Shown: in pieces, positions 40,187 through 49,987 of the stretch
Layout of the letters: every line of letters starts with the position of its first letter
How positions within the stretch are numbered: position 1 is the first letter of the stretch
Notes under the pieces: generated by a model
Seen by the model: only the letters and a program-made list of their open reading frames with translations
Told to the model about the DNA's origin: nothing
Database searches by the model: none
Origin: Trichomonas vaginalis G3
Lineage: Eukaryota; Parabasalia; Trichomonadida; Trichomonadidae
Assembly: GCF_026262505.1 (NCBI RefSeq)
Contig: NC_067207.1
Span: forward strand, 8,958,082-9,022,081
DNA: 64,000 bases
Reading direction: 5' to 3'
Position numbers and translations under genes: made by a program

Positions 40187-40345
40187 AGGGTGGGTTTAGG
40201 AGATCAAAAGCACGAGCAATCAACCGCTGTAACACCCATTTATCTCTGCCTTTCTAAGGGGAAATGGAAAGCCATTACTCCGCTGGTTATAGACAGAGTT
40301 CCGAATGACAAAACCGCCGACCAAGCCACGTTCACACAAATCTAT
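40187..40345. ncRNA. Candidate structured RNA gene, strand unresolved
   Basis: This block is clearly richer in G/C than its surroundings and has no open frame. AGGGTG at about 40187 can pair with CACCC at about 40233. A second irregular stem pairs GTAA with TTAC and CCATTT with AAATGG, then CTCT with AGGG around the loop GCCTTTCTA near 40253. That loop resembles U5 snRNA loop I (GCCUUUYAY), but I see no Sm site after it, so U5 is only a suggestion. RNase P or MRP RNA, or a snoRNA on either strand, are other options. Confidence 0.35.
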
Positions 40346-40470
40346 TGAAATCTTTGAAAACTCATTATCTAATTAATGTGAAAAACGAGTTTATTTGAGT
40401 GAAATCAATTTAAGAGTAATTTTTGAAATTTCAATTGAAAAATCAATTTTGGAGAGAATGAAAGTGAACA

Positions 40471-40475
40471 TCATA
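40471..40475 (+). promoter_or_regulatory. Initiator TCATA of the UBX gene
   Basis: TCATA has its presumed start base at 40473, 20 nt before the ATG at 40493. A second candidate, TCATT at about 40498, would serve the ATG at 40520. Confidence 0.45.
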
Positions 40476-40492
40476 TTCCAGTAGTTTATTGC

Positions 40493-41452
40493 ATGATCAT
40501 TAAACCAAAATTTTTCAAAATGGAAGGTGACGCGCTGATTGAGGAAAACAAATTCACGGTTATGGTTTTTTTGAAGAAACTCAAACATAGATTCCAATTC
40601 GGTAGTCTACCATTAGAAAATGAACATTATAATGTTCATAATGACTTCTCTGCTTCTTGGGGTTTTCAATATGATTCTCACCCGGGTCCTATTGAAGAAG
40701 CTCTTGTAGATGCAAAGAATTTGAATCGCTCATTATTTATCTTCATATACTGTCGTGAAAATTTAGTGACCCAACGCGTAATTAATGTTTTATCTTCAGA
40801 TTCAGTTTCACAAGAAATGCAACGCAGCTTTTTATTCTTACCTCTTGATGTTACAACACCTGATGGCATTACTGTTGCAAACATGCTTAAATTCCACCAA
40901 CTTCCTTTAATCGCTTTAGTTCGTCCACGCGGAAATACTCTCGCTTCATCACAGGTATTCGTACAGCATGAGGGATTGATCGGTGAATCGGTTTTACTTT
41001 CATATATCAGAATTGAGCATAATGAACCAGACAATAACCAAACAGAAGTCGTAAACGACCAGGATGCTGCCTATCAAAGAGCTCTTGAACGCGAGGACGA
41101 AAGAATAAGACAAGAAGAAATGCATCAAGAAGAAGAACAAATGCAAGAAGAGATGAGCCATGTTCTTCAACAATCAGTTGATGACGCCTTTGCAGCTTTA
41201 CCGCCTCCACCAACGACAGGAGAAAGAGTTATTGTCAAATTCCAGTTTCCAAACGCAGATGCAAATCAAACAAGAGCTTTTCCACGCGATGGACCAATTT
41301 CAATGTTATTTACATTCGCTAGAAAGTTTGTTTTCCCAGATGAATTTGTTCTTAAAGCTGGATTTCCACCTGCTGAACTTGAGGAAACAGAAACGCCTAT
41401 TTCTCAGACTATACAAGAAAAACAATTCGTTTGTTACGTTGAAATTCAATAA
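40493..41452 (+). CDS. UAS-UBX domain protein (FAF1/FAF2-like)
   Basis: The 319-residue protein should be a cofactor of the p97/Cdc48 segregase in ubiquitin-dependent degradation. Residues about 60-180 form the thioredoxin-like UAS domain (EEALVDAKNLNRSLFIFIYC, then a central LPLDVTTPDG). A helical region with DQDAAYQRALEREDERIRQE (about 190-230) is the classic FAF2/UBXD signature. A UBX domain fills about 240-319 (VIVKFQFPNADANQTRAFPRD). There is no UBA domain and no membrane hairpin at the N-terminus, so it is shorter than FAF1 or FAF2 (about 445-650). A second ATG at 40520 is possible. The stop overlaps TAAA. Confidence 0.85.
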   Translation: MIIKPKFFKMEGDALIEENKFTVMVFLKKLKHRFQFGSLPLENEHYNVHNDFSASWGFQYDSHPGPIEEALVDAKNLNRSLFIFIYCRENLVTQRVINVLSSDSVSQEMQRSFLFLPLDVTTPDGITVANMLKFHQLPLIALVRPRGNTLASSQVFVQHEGLIGESVLLSYIRIEHNEPDNNQTEVVNDQDAAYQRALEREDERIRQEEMHQEEEQMQEEMSHVLQQSVDDAFAALPPPPTTGERVIVKFQFPNADANQTRAFPRDGPISMLFTFARKFVFPDEFVLKAGFPPAELEETETPISQTIQEKQFVCYVEIQ

Positions 41453-41884
41453 ATTATTTGTATTGTTCTTATTTTTAAATTAAATCGGAAATAATTTTCT
41501 ATCAAAAACAATTTCTCACTTTGTTACGAATAAACTTATATATAGCAACTAAAATGGACTTCATTTTAGAACAATATTTCCTGAAATAAAGTTGTAATTT
41601 GATTTTAGAAACAAGAACTAACTATTAACTCATAACAGTGATATGATAACAATTTACAGTAATGTGTGGTTGGCTGAATATCATGATATGTTGTTCATCA
41701 GTTGATTGATAAATAATGAATTAAATGTTTTCTACTTTAACGCAAAGATCAGATATTGTAAACTATAAATTATATGTTTTATGCTTAATGTTATCAGTAA
41801 TAGGAATATCTCATACCTAAGATTAGATGTTTCATCAAAAATTTCAAATAAATTAAACACTTTATAGACAGAAAAACAATAATA
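41453..41884. other. Spacer between convergent genes
   Basis: About 430 AT-rich bases between the 3' ends of the UBX and glycosyltransferase-like genes. Nothing else was seen. Confidence 0.6.
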
Positions 41885-43276
41885 TTAGATTGCATGGCAT
41901 TGATTATTAAATAGTTCTCTATATTCCTGTTTCCTATTGTATTGATGGATTGCAACAGGTTTATATTGTGCCGAACCTGATGCGAATTTACCAAGTGGCT
42001 TTAGAGGCCAAAGATTCGTTGCATTACCAAACAGAAGATTCACTCCAATTGACCTAAAATCTTTATCAATTGTGATATTCAAATCAATTTTCTGCGGGAT
42101 TTTGCTTCTCAATACGATATTATATAGAGTTTGATCATTAAGTACTGGTTCGCCAGCTATCCATGTACTTGATACTAGAGATAAAACTTTCCAAACAGAA
42201 TCTTTATCTCCAGCAAACAAACCAAAACAAATCACATTGTTATTGCCAAAATAATTGATATCAAAACCAGGAATTTTCTTTGCCCAGTTGAAATTATATA
42301 TTTCAGTTCTTAGTATAATACCTTCATCACTGACATGGAGTGATTGATCATCAAAAGTAAAAGGATCTCCTTGGAAGTATGTATCACCTTGATCATAATA
42401 AAGAACTCTTCCTATTTCTTCTTTACATCTTTCTATCACATCTTTAATAATAAGTATCCTACTAAACATCAATTGGTGCTTGTATTCATTATTATCCATT
42501 CTTTTTCTACAATTCATTTTCGTAGGAATTAAATCAATTCCGCATTTAACAAATTCATTGGATAGCTTTTCATCAGAAAACAACAAAATCTTCCCTTTAT
42601 ATCCTCCCGTTCTTAAACTTACAGCTGAATATGGTATATTATTGGAGCCTATGTTGATAATAAATACAACATCTTTCTCATTCGATGCAATTTCGCTGTT
42701 TTTGACTGCTGAAAAATTACAAAAATTGCATTTTGAAAAATCAATTTTCTTTTGAAGAACTTGTTTTACTTTGTTGATATCATATTCCATGAAATTCAAT
42801 TCTTCTTCAAATGGATATATCTTAACTGATAAATCTGTAATTTTAACAGGAATAATGACTCGAATATCGTTATAAACATAAAATAATAAAATTAAATTTG
42901 TTAAGAAAGTTATTCCAAAATACTTGTTCAAATATTTATATGATAGGATGGTTATTAACATACTGATAATTAAAATTATTGAAGTTTTATTTGTTGTATT
43001 TTGATCTTCTGAAAAACTTTCTTCATCATGTATAATTTTAATATTAATTTTATCTGTTTCTTCCCAATCAGTGATTGCACGAAATAGATATTTATTTGAA
43101 ACAAAATCAAATTCTTTAAATTCGTGAGTACGTTTGTTTAATGCATGAGATTTAATAGAATTACTCTTGTATGAATTGACTGCAAACATTTTATAAGGAG
43201 AATTAAACTCGGGCGAGATTTCGATTGAATAAATTTGAAATTTTGACTTGCTTGATATCTCAATTACCTGAGACAT
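41885..43276 (-). CDS. Membrane-anchored glycosyltransferase-like protein
   Basis: The 463-residue protein has two adjacent hydrophobic segments (about 98-112 and 120-145) and a C-terminal catalytic-looking domain. That domain contains RVLYYDQGDTYFQGDP (about 291-306), where D-Q-G-D resembles the metal-binding DxD of GT-A glycosyltransferases that act in the Golgi. The first 70 residues do not look like a normal N-terminus, and the frame is open for 29 codons above the ATG without another ATG, so the gene may be 5'-shortened. The ATG at 43276 has TCATA 4 nt before it. Substrate and linkage cannot be told. Confidence 0.65.
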   Translation of the reverse strand: MSQVIEISSKSKFQIYSIEISPEFNSPYKMFAVNSYKSNSIKSHALNKRTHEFKEFDFVSNKYLFRAITDWEETDKINIKIIHDEESFSEDQNTTNKTSIILIISMLITILSYKYLNKYFGITFLTNLILLFYVYNDIRVIIPVKITDLSVKIYPFEEELNFMEYDINKVKQVLQKKIDFSKCNFCNFSAVKNSEIASNEKDVVFIINIGSNNIPYSAVSLRTGGYKGKILLFSDEKLSNEFVKCGIDLIPTKMNCRKRMDNNEYKHQLMFSRILIIKDVIERCKEEIGRVLYYDQGDTYFQGDPFTFDDQSLHVSDEGIILRTEIYNFNWAKKIPGFDINYFGNNNVICFGLFAGDKDSVWKVLSLVSSTWIAGEPVLNDQTLYNIVLRSKIPQKIDLNITIDKDFRSIGVNLLFGNATNLWPLKPLGKFASGSAQYKPVAIHQYNRKQEYRELFNNQCHAI

Positions 43277-43282
43277 GTATGA

Positions 43283-44775
43283 ATTTATATTCTGTTTGGT
43301 TATGATTGGATTTAGAGTCTGTCGAAATTCAACATACGTGAGAAATAAAAACGCTTGAATCAAATTATTTATTAAACGATTATTATTAATTCAAAAGTTT
43401 CTATTCACCAATAAAAAGAAAAAATGATATTGATAATAGAATCTATGATTTCGCATTTTTCTTTTTGAAATAAATTCAATTTCCTTTTCAATTTACTCTT
43501 TTTGGGATAACTTCTACTCATATATGAGCTGTTGTAATAATGACGATAATTTACACAACAAAGCCAAATAGATAAATCATGGTTAACTTTGTCAATATTA
43601 GGAAAACTAAAAGTGTTTCTAATCATTTTAGATAAGTGCATCACAGGGAACTCACAAAATGATTTCAAAAGCTCGTATAAGAGGACTTTAGTTAAAGATC
43701 ATATCCATGGATACAACACACATATCAATTGAACTTCATTTTACGGGTGAAAAAGGAAGTTTCATACTCTTTAAATCTTTGATTGAGTGTTACTACAAGA
43801 AAGAAACAAAGAAGGAAATAGGATATACTCGGCCAACATATGCATCATGAAAGTTGGATAACGAATGATTCATTCCACTTCTTTCTAAATCATATATAAT
43901 GGTGAATTACACTCATTTAAGCACCAGAAAATGATCATATTGAAGATGTTAAAAATCATTTATCATTATTCGTTTGAAGAGATGCAAGAAGCGCGAAAGG
44001 ATGGGTACTAAATAAGAAGTCATCTTGAAGTTGTTCAATATTTAATTTCTATTTAAGATAAGACAAATAGAACAGATTATTTTGTTGTTTTCATTTTCTA
44101 TAAGATCAAGATATTAATGAAGCAATTACAGACAAATAGCTTTTAATTAAGTAGAAAAAACTTATGAATAGGACGAAACAGGCTGTCTTGCTTTAAATGT
44201 GGCCAAGAGATAATTGTACAGATAATATCGGTATTTAAAAATAATTTATAGAAAAATACTTCTATTATGCTATTACATGTCATCCTATGGACTGAAACCA
44301 TGAAAACAATATAAAAAATGTTTGGTAATTCATAAAAATATGTTCTATTTACTAAGCTGAAGATTATAGTGGATGAAAAATTTATAAATCACTGTTAAGA
44401 TATCAGGTTCTATATTTGATTTAAGATTTCAAAGTTAAAACTAGATTTCCTTTCACTTCAAAGATATTTATTCAATGAAATCTAAAAACAAATATATTAA
44501 ATATTACATTTACCTATTTTCTTAACAAAATCATGTTACGACTTTCTGAAAAATCACACTATTGCAAAATTTTGAACCTATCCATCTGAAAAAATTGCGT
44601 GCCTGTACAAATTTTGAATATATCGTTACGACTCAAAAAAAACTTAGCATCATGATTGTTGAAACATGACTTGAGTACATTTTTTTTTCATACAATTGTG
44701 AAAAAAGTGTGATTTCAGTAATAATTTGAGAAATGAAAAAATTTTGGAATTGAGACAATCCGCTTTTAGGCAAAA
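43283..44775. other. Long AT-rich intergenic region
   Basis: About 1.5 kb without a convincing gene. Reading frames at 43405-43668 and 44633-44836 (minus) are short and without family resemblance, and I do not count them. Confidence 0.55.
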
Positions 44776-44780
44776 TCATT
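44776..44780 (+). promoter_or_regulatory. Initiator TCATT of the 70-residue gene
   Basis: TCATTTTTCTTG has its presumed start base at 44778, 10 nt before the ATG at 44788. It is one of the closest matches to the extended trichomonad initiator in this window. Confidence 0.65.
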
Positions 44781-44787
44781 TTTCTTG

Positions 44788-45000
44788 ATGTCTGGATACA
44801 GCAGAGACGAGTTAAATCGTATGTACTGCGATTCAAGTGTTAGTGCTGAAGAATACAATGCCTACAAGAGACGCCTAGAAGAGTCTGAACGTCTTCAAGA
44901 GACAAATGATTACACTGGCGATTGCACAAGAAAGCTTGACCGTGATCATGAAGAAGAATTCAGAAAACCAAGCAAAAATGATGACTGCCGAATTGGGTGA
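44788..45000 (+). CDS. Small charged protein, 70 residues
   Basis: The protein begins MSGYSRDELNRMYCDSSVSA and is rich in Glu, Asp, Arg and Lys, with four cysteines and a predicted helical middle (EEYNAYKRRLEESERLQE). I do not recognise a family. It is likely a real gene because an excellent initiator TCATT stands 10 nt upstream and the codon use is more balanced than that of random AT-rich frames. Possible roles are a small cytosolic or adaptor protein, but there is no direct evidence. Confidence 0.6.
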   Translation: MSGYSRDELNRMYCDSSVSAEEYNAYKRRLEESERLQETNDYTGDCTRKLDRDHEEEFRKPSKNDDCRIG

Positions 45001-45791
45001 ATTTCTTACTTAACTTATTATTTGATTAGTTTTTCTTAGTTAAAATTTGATTGTAAAAATATTTTGATTTTTTTTTCTATTTTAAGATAATAAAATCATG
45101 TATAAGATTGGGGTATATTGGAGCAGTTAAAGAAGTAATTGATGAGAACGGGTATACTACAACCATTTGCGCATCAAAAATAATCTTCTTTAAGTTGTAA
45201 AATCTTACCTCGGATGAAATATGAATAATTAAGGGAAGTATTTTTTGTGCCAGCGATTTTTTTTAACTCGTATTGAAATCAAATAGTCCAACTTTAACAC
45301 ACCATTGGGAAACAAGCATTAAAAACGATTTGAAAGTTTGCAGAACACATTTTTATTCTTTTTGATGTGTAACAAATAATCTCTCAAAATATTTCACCTT
45401 GTTAAAAGCGGAAATATTACCATGATGGACGTTGGCTATTGAAATGTCATGGAAAATAACACAGTGCATGAAAATATCATGTAATATGAGATATTGGATA
45501 GTCAACTAGGATCAAGTAATATAAAATCTATTATACAATAGAAGAATGCTGAAAATAGATATGAGTATTCACAATAGTAGACACATTATGAATCCCAAAG
45601 CTGTCTAATTGATTTCATTATTAAAATTTAAAAAATAGGAGAACTTCGAGAAAGGGACAGACTAGCCCATTGTCACTTTTTAATTTCGCAAATGAACGCT
45701 TATGGAGTGGAGTTTTTGGGTAAATCTGATTTGCTTATAAATGAAATAAAATCAAAAGAAACCATATTGGCATTATATTATGCAAAAATAA
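45001..45791. other. AT-rich spacer before the tandem repeat
   Basis: About 790 bases without a gene or recognised repeat, leading into the 121-bp tandem repeat at 45792. Confidence 0.55.
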
Positions 45792-46068
45792 ATGATCTTA
45801 CTTAGTACTTTTAAAGTTAATTTCAGAAAAAATTTGACACAATGGTATCCGGCACATACAAGTGGTGTACAACCAAAATATAAGTTGGTTTAAACATATA
45901 TTGCTATATCTCATGATCTTACTTAGTACTTTTAAAGTTAATTTCAGAAAAAATTTGACACAATGGTATCCGGCACATACAAGTGGTGTACAACCAAAAT
46001 ATAAGTTGGTTTAAACATATATTGCTATATCTCATGATCTTACTTAGTACTTTTAAAGTTAATTTCAG
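45792..46068. repeat. 121-bp tandem repeat, two full copies and one cut copy
   Basis: Units beginning ATGATCTTACTTAGTAC start at 45792, 45913 and 46034. The first two are nearly identical and 121 bp long. The third stops after about 35 bases, exactly where Maverick sequence begins, so the element appears to have inserted into the repeat. Confidence 0.88.
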
Positions 46069-46803
46069 AGTTAGTATACATATCTTGGGTACGGCGGCAC
46101 TGCGTTCCACCTTACCCAAGATAACGGTTTGACACTTTACAAAACCGCTAATGTATATTTTACAACACAAACACAAACACTAACTTAACCTTAAATATTT
46201 ACAAAACCACCAACCACTTCACCTCACCAACATTTCGCTAACGACTTCACTAATGAAAAAATAAACGTTCTCACTAACGTTCCCACTAATGTTCTCATTT
46301 ACAAAAGTATTGCAGCGCTTCCCATTGCTGTGCTTCACACAATAGTTCATATTCTTCAGTATCGCTGCTGTCACTCCAATCGTCAGAGTCAAAGTCACTG
46401 TCAAAATAAATGTTAGTAAGTTTTGACAAAGCTAATGAAACACGCTTACCGTTTGTAAGTTAGTATACAAGTCTCGTGTACTGAGGCACTGCGTTCCTCC
46501 GTACGCAATACTTGTGAATTTGACACTTTACAAAACCGTTAACGTATATTTTACAACACAAACACAAACATTAACTTAACCTTAAATATTTATAAAGCCG
46601 CCAACCACTTCACCTTACTACTGTAAAAATAAACGTTCTCACTTACAAAAGTATTGCAACTCTTCCCATTGCTGTGCTTCACACAATAGTTCATATTCTT
46701 CAGTATCGCTGCTGTCGCTCCAATCGTCAGAGTCAAAGTCACTGTCAAAATAAATGTTAGTAAGTTTTGACAAAGCTAATGAAACACGTTTACCGTTTGT
46801 ATC
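46069..46803. repeat. Maverick left terminus present twice in tandem
   Basis: A segment beginning GTTAGTATACA at about 46070 and again at about 46457 carries the same series of blocks: GGCACTGCGTTCC, TTGACACTTTACAAAACCG, and the 3' part of a small gene. The outer copy stops early and joins the inner one at AACTTACAAA-like sequence. The outer copy could be the edge of a second, nested insertion or an end duplication. Confidence 0.8.
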
Positions 46804-46965
46804 GTATGCTTGTATAAACTTTCCATTCTTCATTCCTTCATAAACGCTCAAACTAACTTTACCCTTTCTCCCTCGTATCTGATAGAATGTATTTTCACGA
46901 GGAACGAAGAACAAATTCTTGAACTCATGACCGTTGTAGTTTGTTATCTCAATAGTTTTCGTCAT
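46639..46965 (-). CDS. Small Maverick protein, 108 residues
   Basis: This is the outermost gene of the element as oriented here. It begins MTKTIEITNYNGHEFKNLFF, has a short beta-rich first half and an acidic Asp/Ser/Glu-rich C-terminus (FDSDFDSDDWSDSSDTEE). No family was recognised. A second copy of its 3' portion lies in the outer terminal repeat. Confidence 0.6.
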   Translation of the reverse strand: MTKTIEITNYNGHEFKNLFFVPRENTFYQIRGRKGKVSLSVYEGMKNGKFIQAYDTNGKRVSLALSKLTNIYFDSDFDSDDWSDSSDTEEYELLCEAQQWEELQYFCK

Positions 46966-47149
46966 TTATATAAAAATAAACTTAAAAATAAAATAAAAAT
47001 TTTCAGTAAAAATATAAAAATAAACTTAAAAATAAATGATATCACCACCCTCACACGTATGAAAACATAGCACAAAAATAAATTTAGGTGAAGTGGTGAG
47101 ATTTCACCTCTTTTTTCACCTGTTTTTTCACCCACTTGAATTCATTACT

Positions 47150-47395
47150 TTATAACTCTCTTCCTTTCTCCAACTCTTCTAACTTCTTCTTAAGTTCAGC
47201 AATGTTGTCCTCATGAAGTTTAATCTTCCTTAATATACCTTCTCTATCTAATGGTTGCTTTATCTTTCTAAACTGAACTCTACCATCCTTCATAGTATGA
47301 ACGTAAAAACCTTCTGGAACCGCTCCTGATTTAATGTATTCTACCAAAAACTTTTGTTTCATTGCTTCAGTGACTTTAGTCGTCATTTCAATCAA
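47150..47395 (-). CDS. Small Maverick protein with coiled coil, 81 residues
   Basis: The protein contains a GFYVHTMKDGRVQFRKIK-like beta hairpin that resembles one in the 144-residue protein at 49508 (HPFYYVSQSKDGKIYVRKRK), then a charged helix (about 50-80). The similarity suggests that the two share a small domain. Function unknown. Confidence 0.55.
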   Translation of the reverse strand: MIEMTTKVTEAMKQKFLVEYIKSGAVPEGFYVHTMKDGRVQFRKIKQPLDREGILRKIKLHEDNIAELKKKLEELEKGREL

Positions 47396-47434
47396 ATAAA
47401 AATTTTAATATTAAATAAAAATAACGTTATTTTT

Positions 47435-47875
47435 TCAGTAAGGAAACGCAGGAGTTTTACGATTTATTTGAGGAGTAGGTTCTGGTTTAAATGTTGGAGT
47501 CGGTTTAGGAGTTGACTTTTGAACAGGAGTTTGTACTTTCATAGGTTCAGGAGTCATTGAAGGTGTTGTTTGTGATGGTGTCGGAGTTTGTTTAACTTCA
47601 GCTACTTCAGTATTATTTACAACATTTGCTTTATTTCTTTTCAACATCATAACTGCTCCTGCTGTAGCTAGCAAACCTAGTGGGAGACCATATTTTATAT
47701 AAGGACTTGACCAAATGCTATTTTTGACAGGAGCTGGTGGAACACCTAACCTTGGTGAGACTGCTCTTTGCCATTGTGCAGCTCGTAAGAAATATTCAAT
47801 AGGTGCTCCATAATCGTTTGGTAAAGTTTGTTTCATAGATGGTGAAGGTTCACGAGAGCTTGATGAAGAACTCAT
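47435..47875 (-). CDS. Maverick protein with one membrane segment, 146 residues
   Basis: The N-terminus is Ser-rich, a hydrophobic segment lies at about 59-77 (YIKYGLPLGLLATAGAVMML), and the rest is Pro/Thr-rich (TPTPSQTTPSMTPEPMK). It sits just downstream of the capsid gene. A virion membrane or structural role is possible but unproven. Confidence 0.55.
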   Translation of the reverse strand: MSSSSSSREPSPSMKQTLPNDYGAPIEYFLRAAQWQRAVSPRLGVPPAPVKNSIWSSPYIKYGLPLGLLATAGAVMMLKRNKANVVNNTEVAEVKQTPTPSQTTPSMTPEPMKVQTPVQKSTPKPTPTFKPEPTPQINRKTPAFPY

Positions 47876-47905
47876 TTATAAGCTTTAAAAATAAACGTTC
47901 ATCCT

Positions 47906-49480
47906 TTATTCCTCACTGTCGTCCGTAGCTAAGTTATAGTCATCTAATCTTATTATTGGGATTCCATTAGCACGCACCTGAATGGCAAAGCAACAATCCC
48001 TCATAAATCCAATAAGTGGCTTTGGTACATTTTCAGTTGCTAGTTCAATAGGTCCTTTAACAGACAATTTGTATGTTATTGGAGCAGTAGATGTTTGACC
48101 TTGCTGGAAGCAAAAGTCCACTTCTGTTGGAAAACCACATAAGAAATGTGTGTTGTCATAGCTATCCCATTTATGTTCCACACTACCATCATCCACCAAT
48201 GACCTCATAACATCTTCATTAAATCCTATCATATCATTGTTTGTATTGCAAGCGTTCGCAACCATTTCATAAAATACAGGTCCATATGATTTTTCAGGTT
48301 CTGCAGGCATATTTCCATAAGCTCCCATGGAAAGCTGAAGATATTTAAACTTAGGGTTCTCAAAATTAACATAATAGTTGTCTTTCTTTCTAAATAGTGC
48401 CCAAATACTTTTAACATTAATAGGCGTATAAGCTGCTGTAAATGTTGCACTTGAACTATCTGTATTCTTTGAGAATGAACCGTCCATAGGAATCCAATCC
48501 ATAACTTTAACAGGAAAACATAAAGCCTCGTTTGTATAATGTTCTACAAGTTCTGTATAAATGTTAGGGTCTAAAGAGAATGACTTTGGATGAATGAAAC
48601 ATTCATTAAAATCCATCTTTGTTCGAAATAGTTGCTGGGTTACAGTTGTAATAGTAACTGTTCCACTAGCTTCTACTGCCTTCGTTATCATAGTGAATGG
48701 TTCATTCCATGGAACAAATTTATTTGTCGGTGGATTTGAATCTGAAGCAAATGCAACTTTAAGAGTTGGATTGAAAGCAACGATATCATTTACAGATATA
48801 GATGTGCATTGTAAGGCGTCGCTACTGAACTTTACTTTAAGCTGAATGTTTCCTGCAAAAGCTGGAATAAATCGAATAGCTTCTAATGGAAGGAATCTTC
48901 TAACAGGAATTCTTAAACGAAGCTTAAAATCAAATGATTTTCCTGCTGTAATTGGACCACTAACAATTTGTCCTGTTCTGCATGTTCCCGAATGACTCCA
49001 TACATCTTCATGTCGAGTCTTTGAGAAAACATCTACTTTCTTTATTTGTTCGGTAGTTTGTGAGTTTGAAGTTATATATGCTTCTTCTCTTGCGTTGTCT
49101 TGAGAATATACGATACGACCATTTGCAAGGATTTGATATCCAGCAACTGCATAGAAAGCGTCATCGAAACCAATCCAAAATCCTGGTGGGTTTGTTTTAT
49201 TGGAACCTGAACCAATTTCTTTATCTACAATAAATTGACCTTCCATTTTATACGTAATGAATGTATTGTAAAGGTCCAACATATTTTCACCAGGAGGTGA
49301 GAGATTGAATGTTACCCATGTGTTATCTTTAGCAGTTCCAGGTTGTGATGGAATCTTTGCGTCAGAATATTTTCTATTAGTGTCACCAATTTGAACTGCA
49401 TTGTCTATGATATCGAAATATGAGCGAATCTGATGAATATGCTCTGCTGGAGTAAATTCGTTTAGCTGTTCGTTCTGCAT
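47906..49480 (-). CDS. Maverick major capsid protein (probable double jelly-roll)
   Basis: At 524 residues this is the largest whole reading frame of the element and it looks whole. It is beta-rich, with regularly spaced short strands and the late VPKPLIGFMRDCCFAIQVR stretch. Size, composition and position fit the major capsid protein described for Polintons, which is a double jelly-roll. I recognise this by layout rather than by a diagnostic motif, so structure comparison would decide. Confidence 0.65.
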   Translation of the reverse strand: MQNEQLNEFTPAEHIHQIRSYFDIIDNAVQIGDTNRKYSDAKIPSQPGTAKDNTWVTFNLSPPGENMLDLYNTFITYKMEGQFIVDKEIGSGSNKTNPPGFWIGFDDAFYAVAGYQILANGRIVYSQDNAREEAYITSNSQTTEQIKKVDVFSKTRHEDVWSHSGTCRTGQIVSGPITAGKSFDFKLRLRIPVRRFLPLEAIRFIPAFAGNIQLKVKFSSDALQCTSISVNDIVAFNPTLKVAFASDSNPPTNKFVPWNEPFTMITKAVEASGTVTITTVTQQLFRTKMDFNECFIHPKSFSLDPNIYTELVEHYTNEALCFPVKVMDWIPMDGSFSKNTDSSSATFTAAYTPINVKSIWALFRKKDNYYVNFENPKFKYLQLSMGAYGNMPAEPEKSYGPVFYEMVANACNTNNDMIGFNEDVMRSLVDDGSVEHKWDSYDNTHFLCGFPTEVDFCFQQGQTSTAPITYKLSVKGPIELATENVPKPLIGFMRDCCFAIQVRANGIPIIRLDDYNLATDDSEE

Positions 49481-49507
49481 GTATTTACTTCAGATAAAAA
49501 TATCTAT

Positions 49508-49942
49508 TTACTTCATTATTCTCACTCTTCTTCTTGGTATTCGTGGTGGAAGTTGTTTCTTGACATTTTCAATGAACTGTACATTCTCTTTTGTCTCAAC
49601 TTCTTTCACTGGCGGGTCAGGGTTCTTTGACTCGGTTTGCTTTTCAATGAAATTCACGAACTTTGCAATAAGCTCTTGGTTCGTTATTGAAAGAACATCT
49701 GGCTTCTTTTCTTCTTGTTCTATTGACTTTTCAGTTTGAACAGAAGGTTTTATATGGGCTTCGTGGGCTTCGCCCTTGCCATGCACCTTAATGTTGTCGC
49801 TCTCTGTATTCGCTAATGGAACCTTTCTTTTTCTTACATATATTTTACCATCTTTACTCTGACTTACATAATAGAAAGGATGTTGTATTCCTCTGGCGTC
49901 ATTTAATATAATAGACTCTCGTTCTGATTTTGACAAGCTCAT
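49508..49942 (-). CDS. Maverick protein of unknown function, 144 residues
   Basis: It lies upstream of the capsid gene on the same strand and starts close to the divergent gene at 49988. Residues 18-42 hold the HPFYYVSQSKDGKIYVRK hairpin also seen in the 81-residue protein at 47150. The C-terminal part is Pro/Arg-rich (LPPRIPRRRVRIMK) and could bind nucleic acid or capsid. No family was recognised. Confidence 0.55.
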   Translation of the reverse strand: MSLSKSERESIILNDARGIQHPFYYVSQSKDGKIYVRKRKVPLANTESDNIKVHGKGEAHEAHIKPSVQTEKSIEQEEKKPDVLSITNQELIAKFVNFIEKQTESKNPDPPVKEVETKENVQFIENVKKQLPPRIPRRRVRIMK

Positions 49943-49987
49943 TTTACATCGGTTAAAGTTTTAATTTTGTTTTTTATCTACAGTCAA

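Noticed and set aside
46810-47070. 86-codon plus-strand frame in the Maverick
   Set aside because: Antisense shadow of the 108-residue gene and its AT-rich flank.
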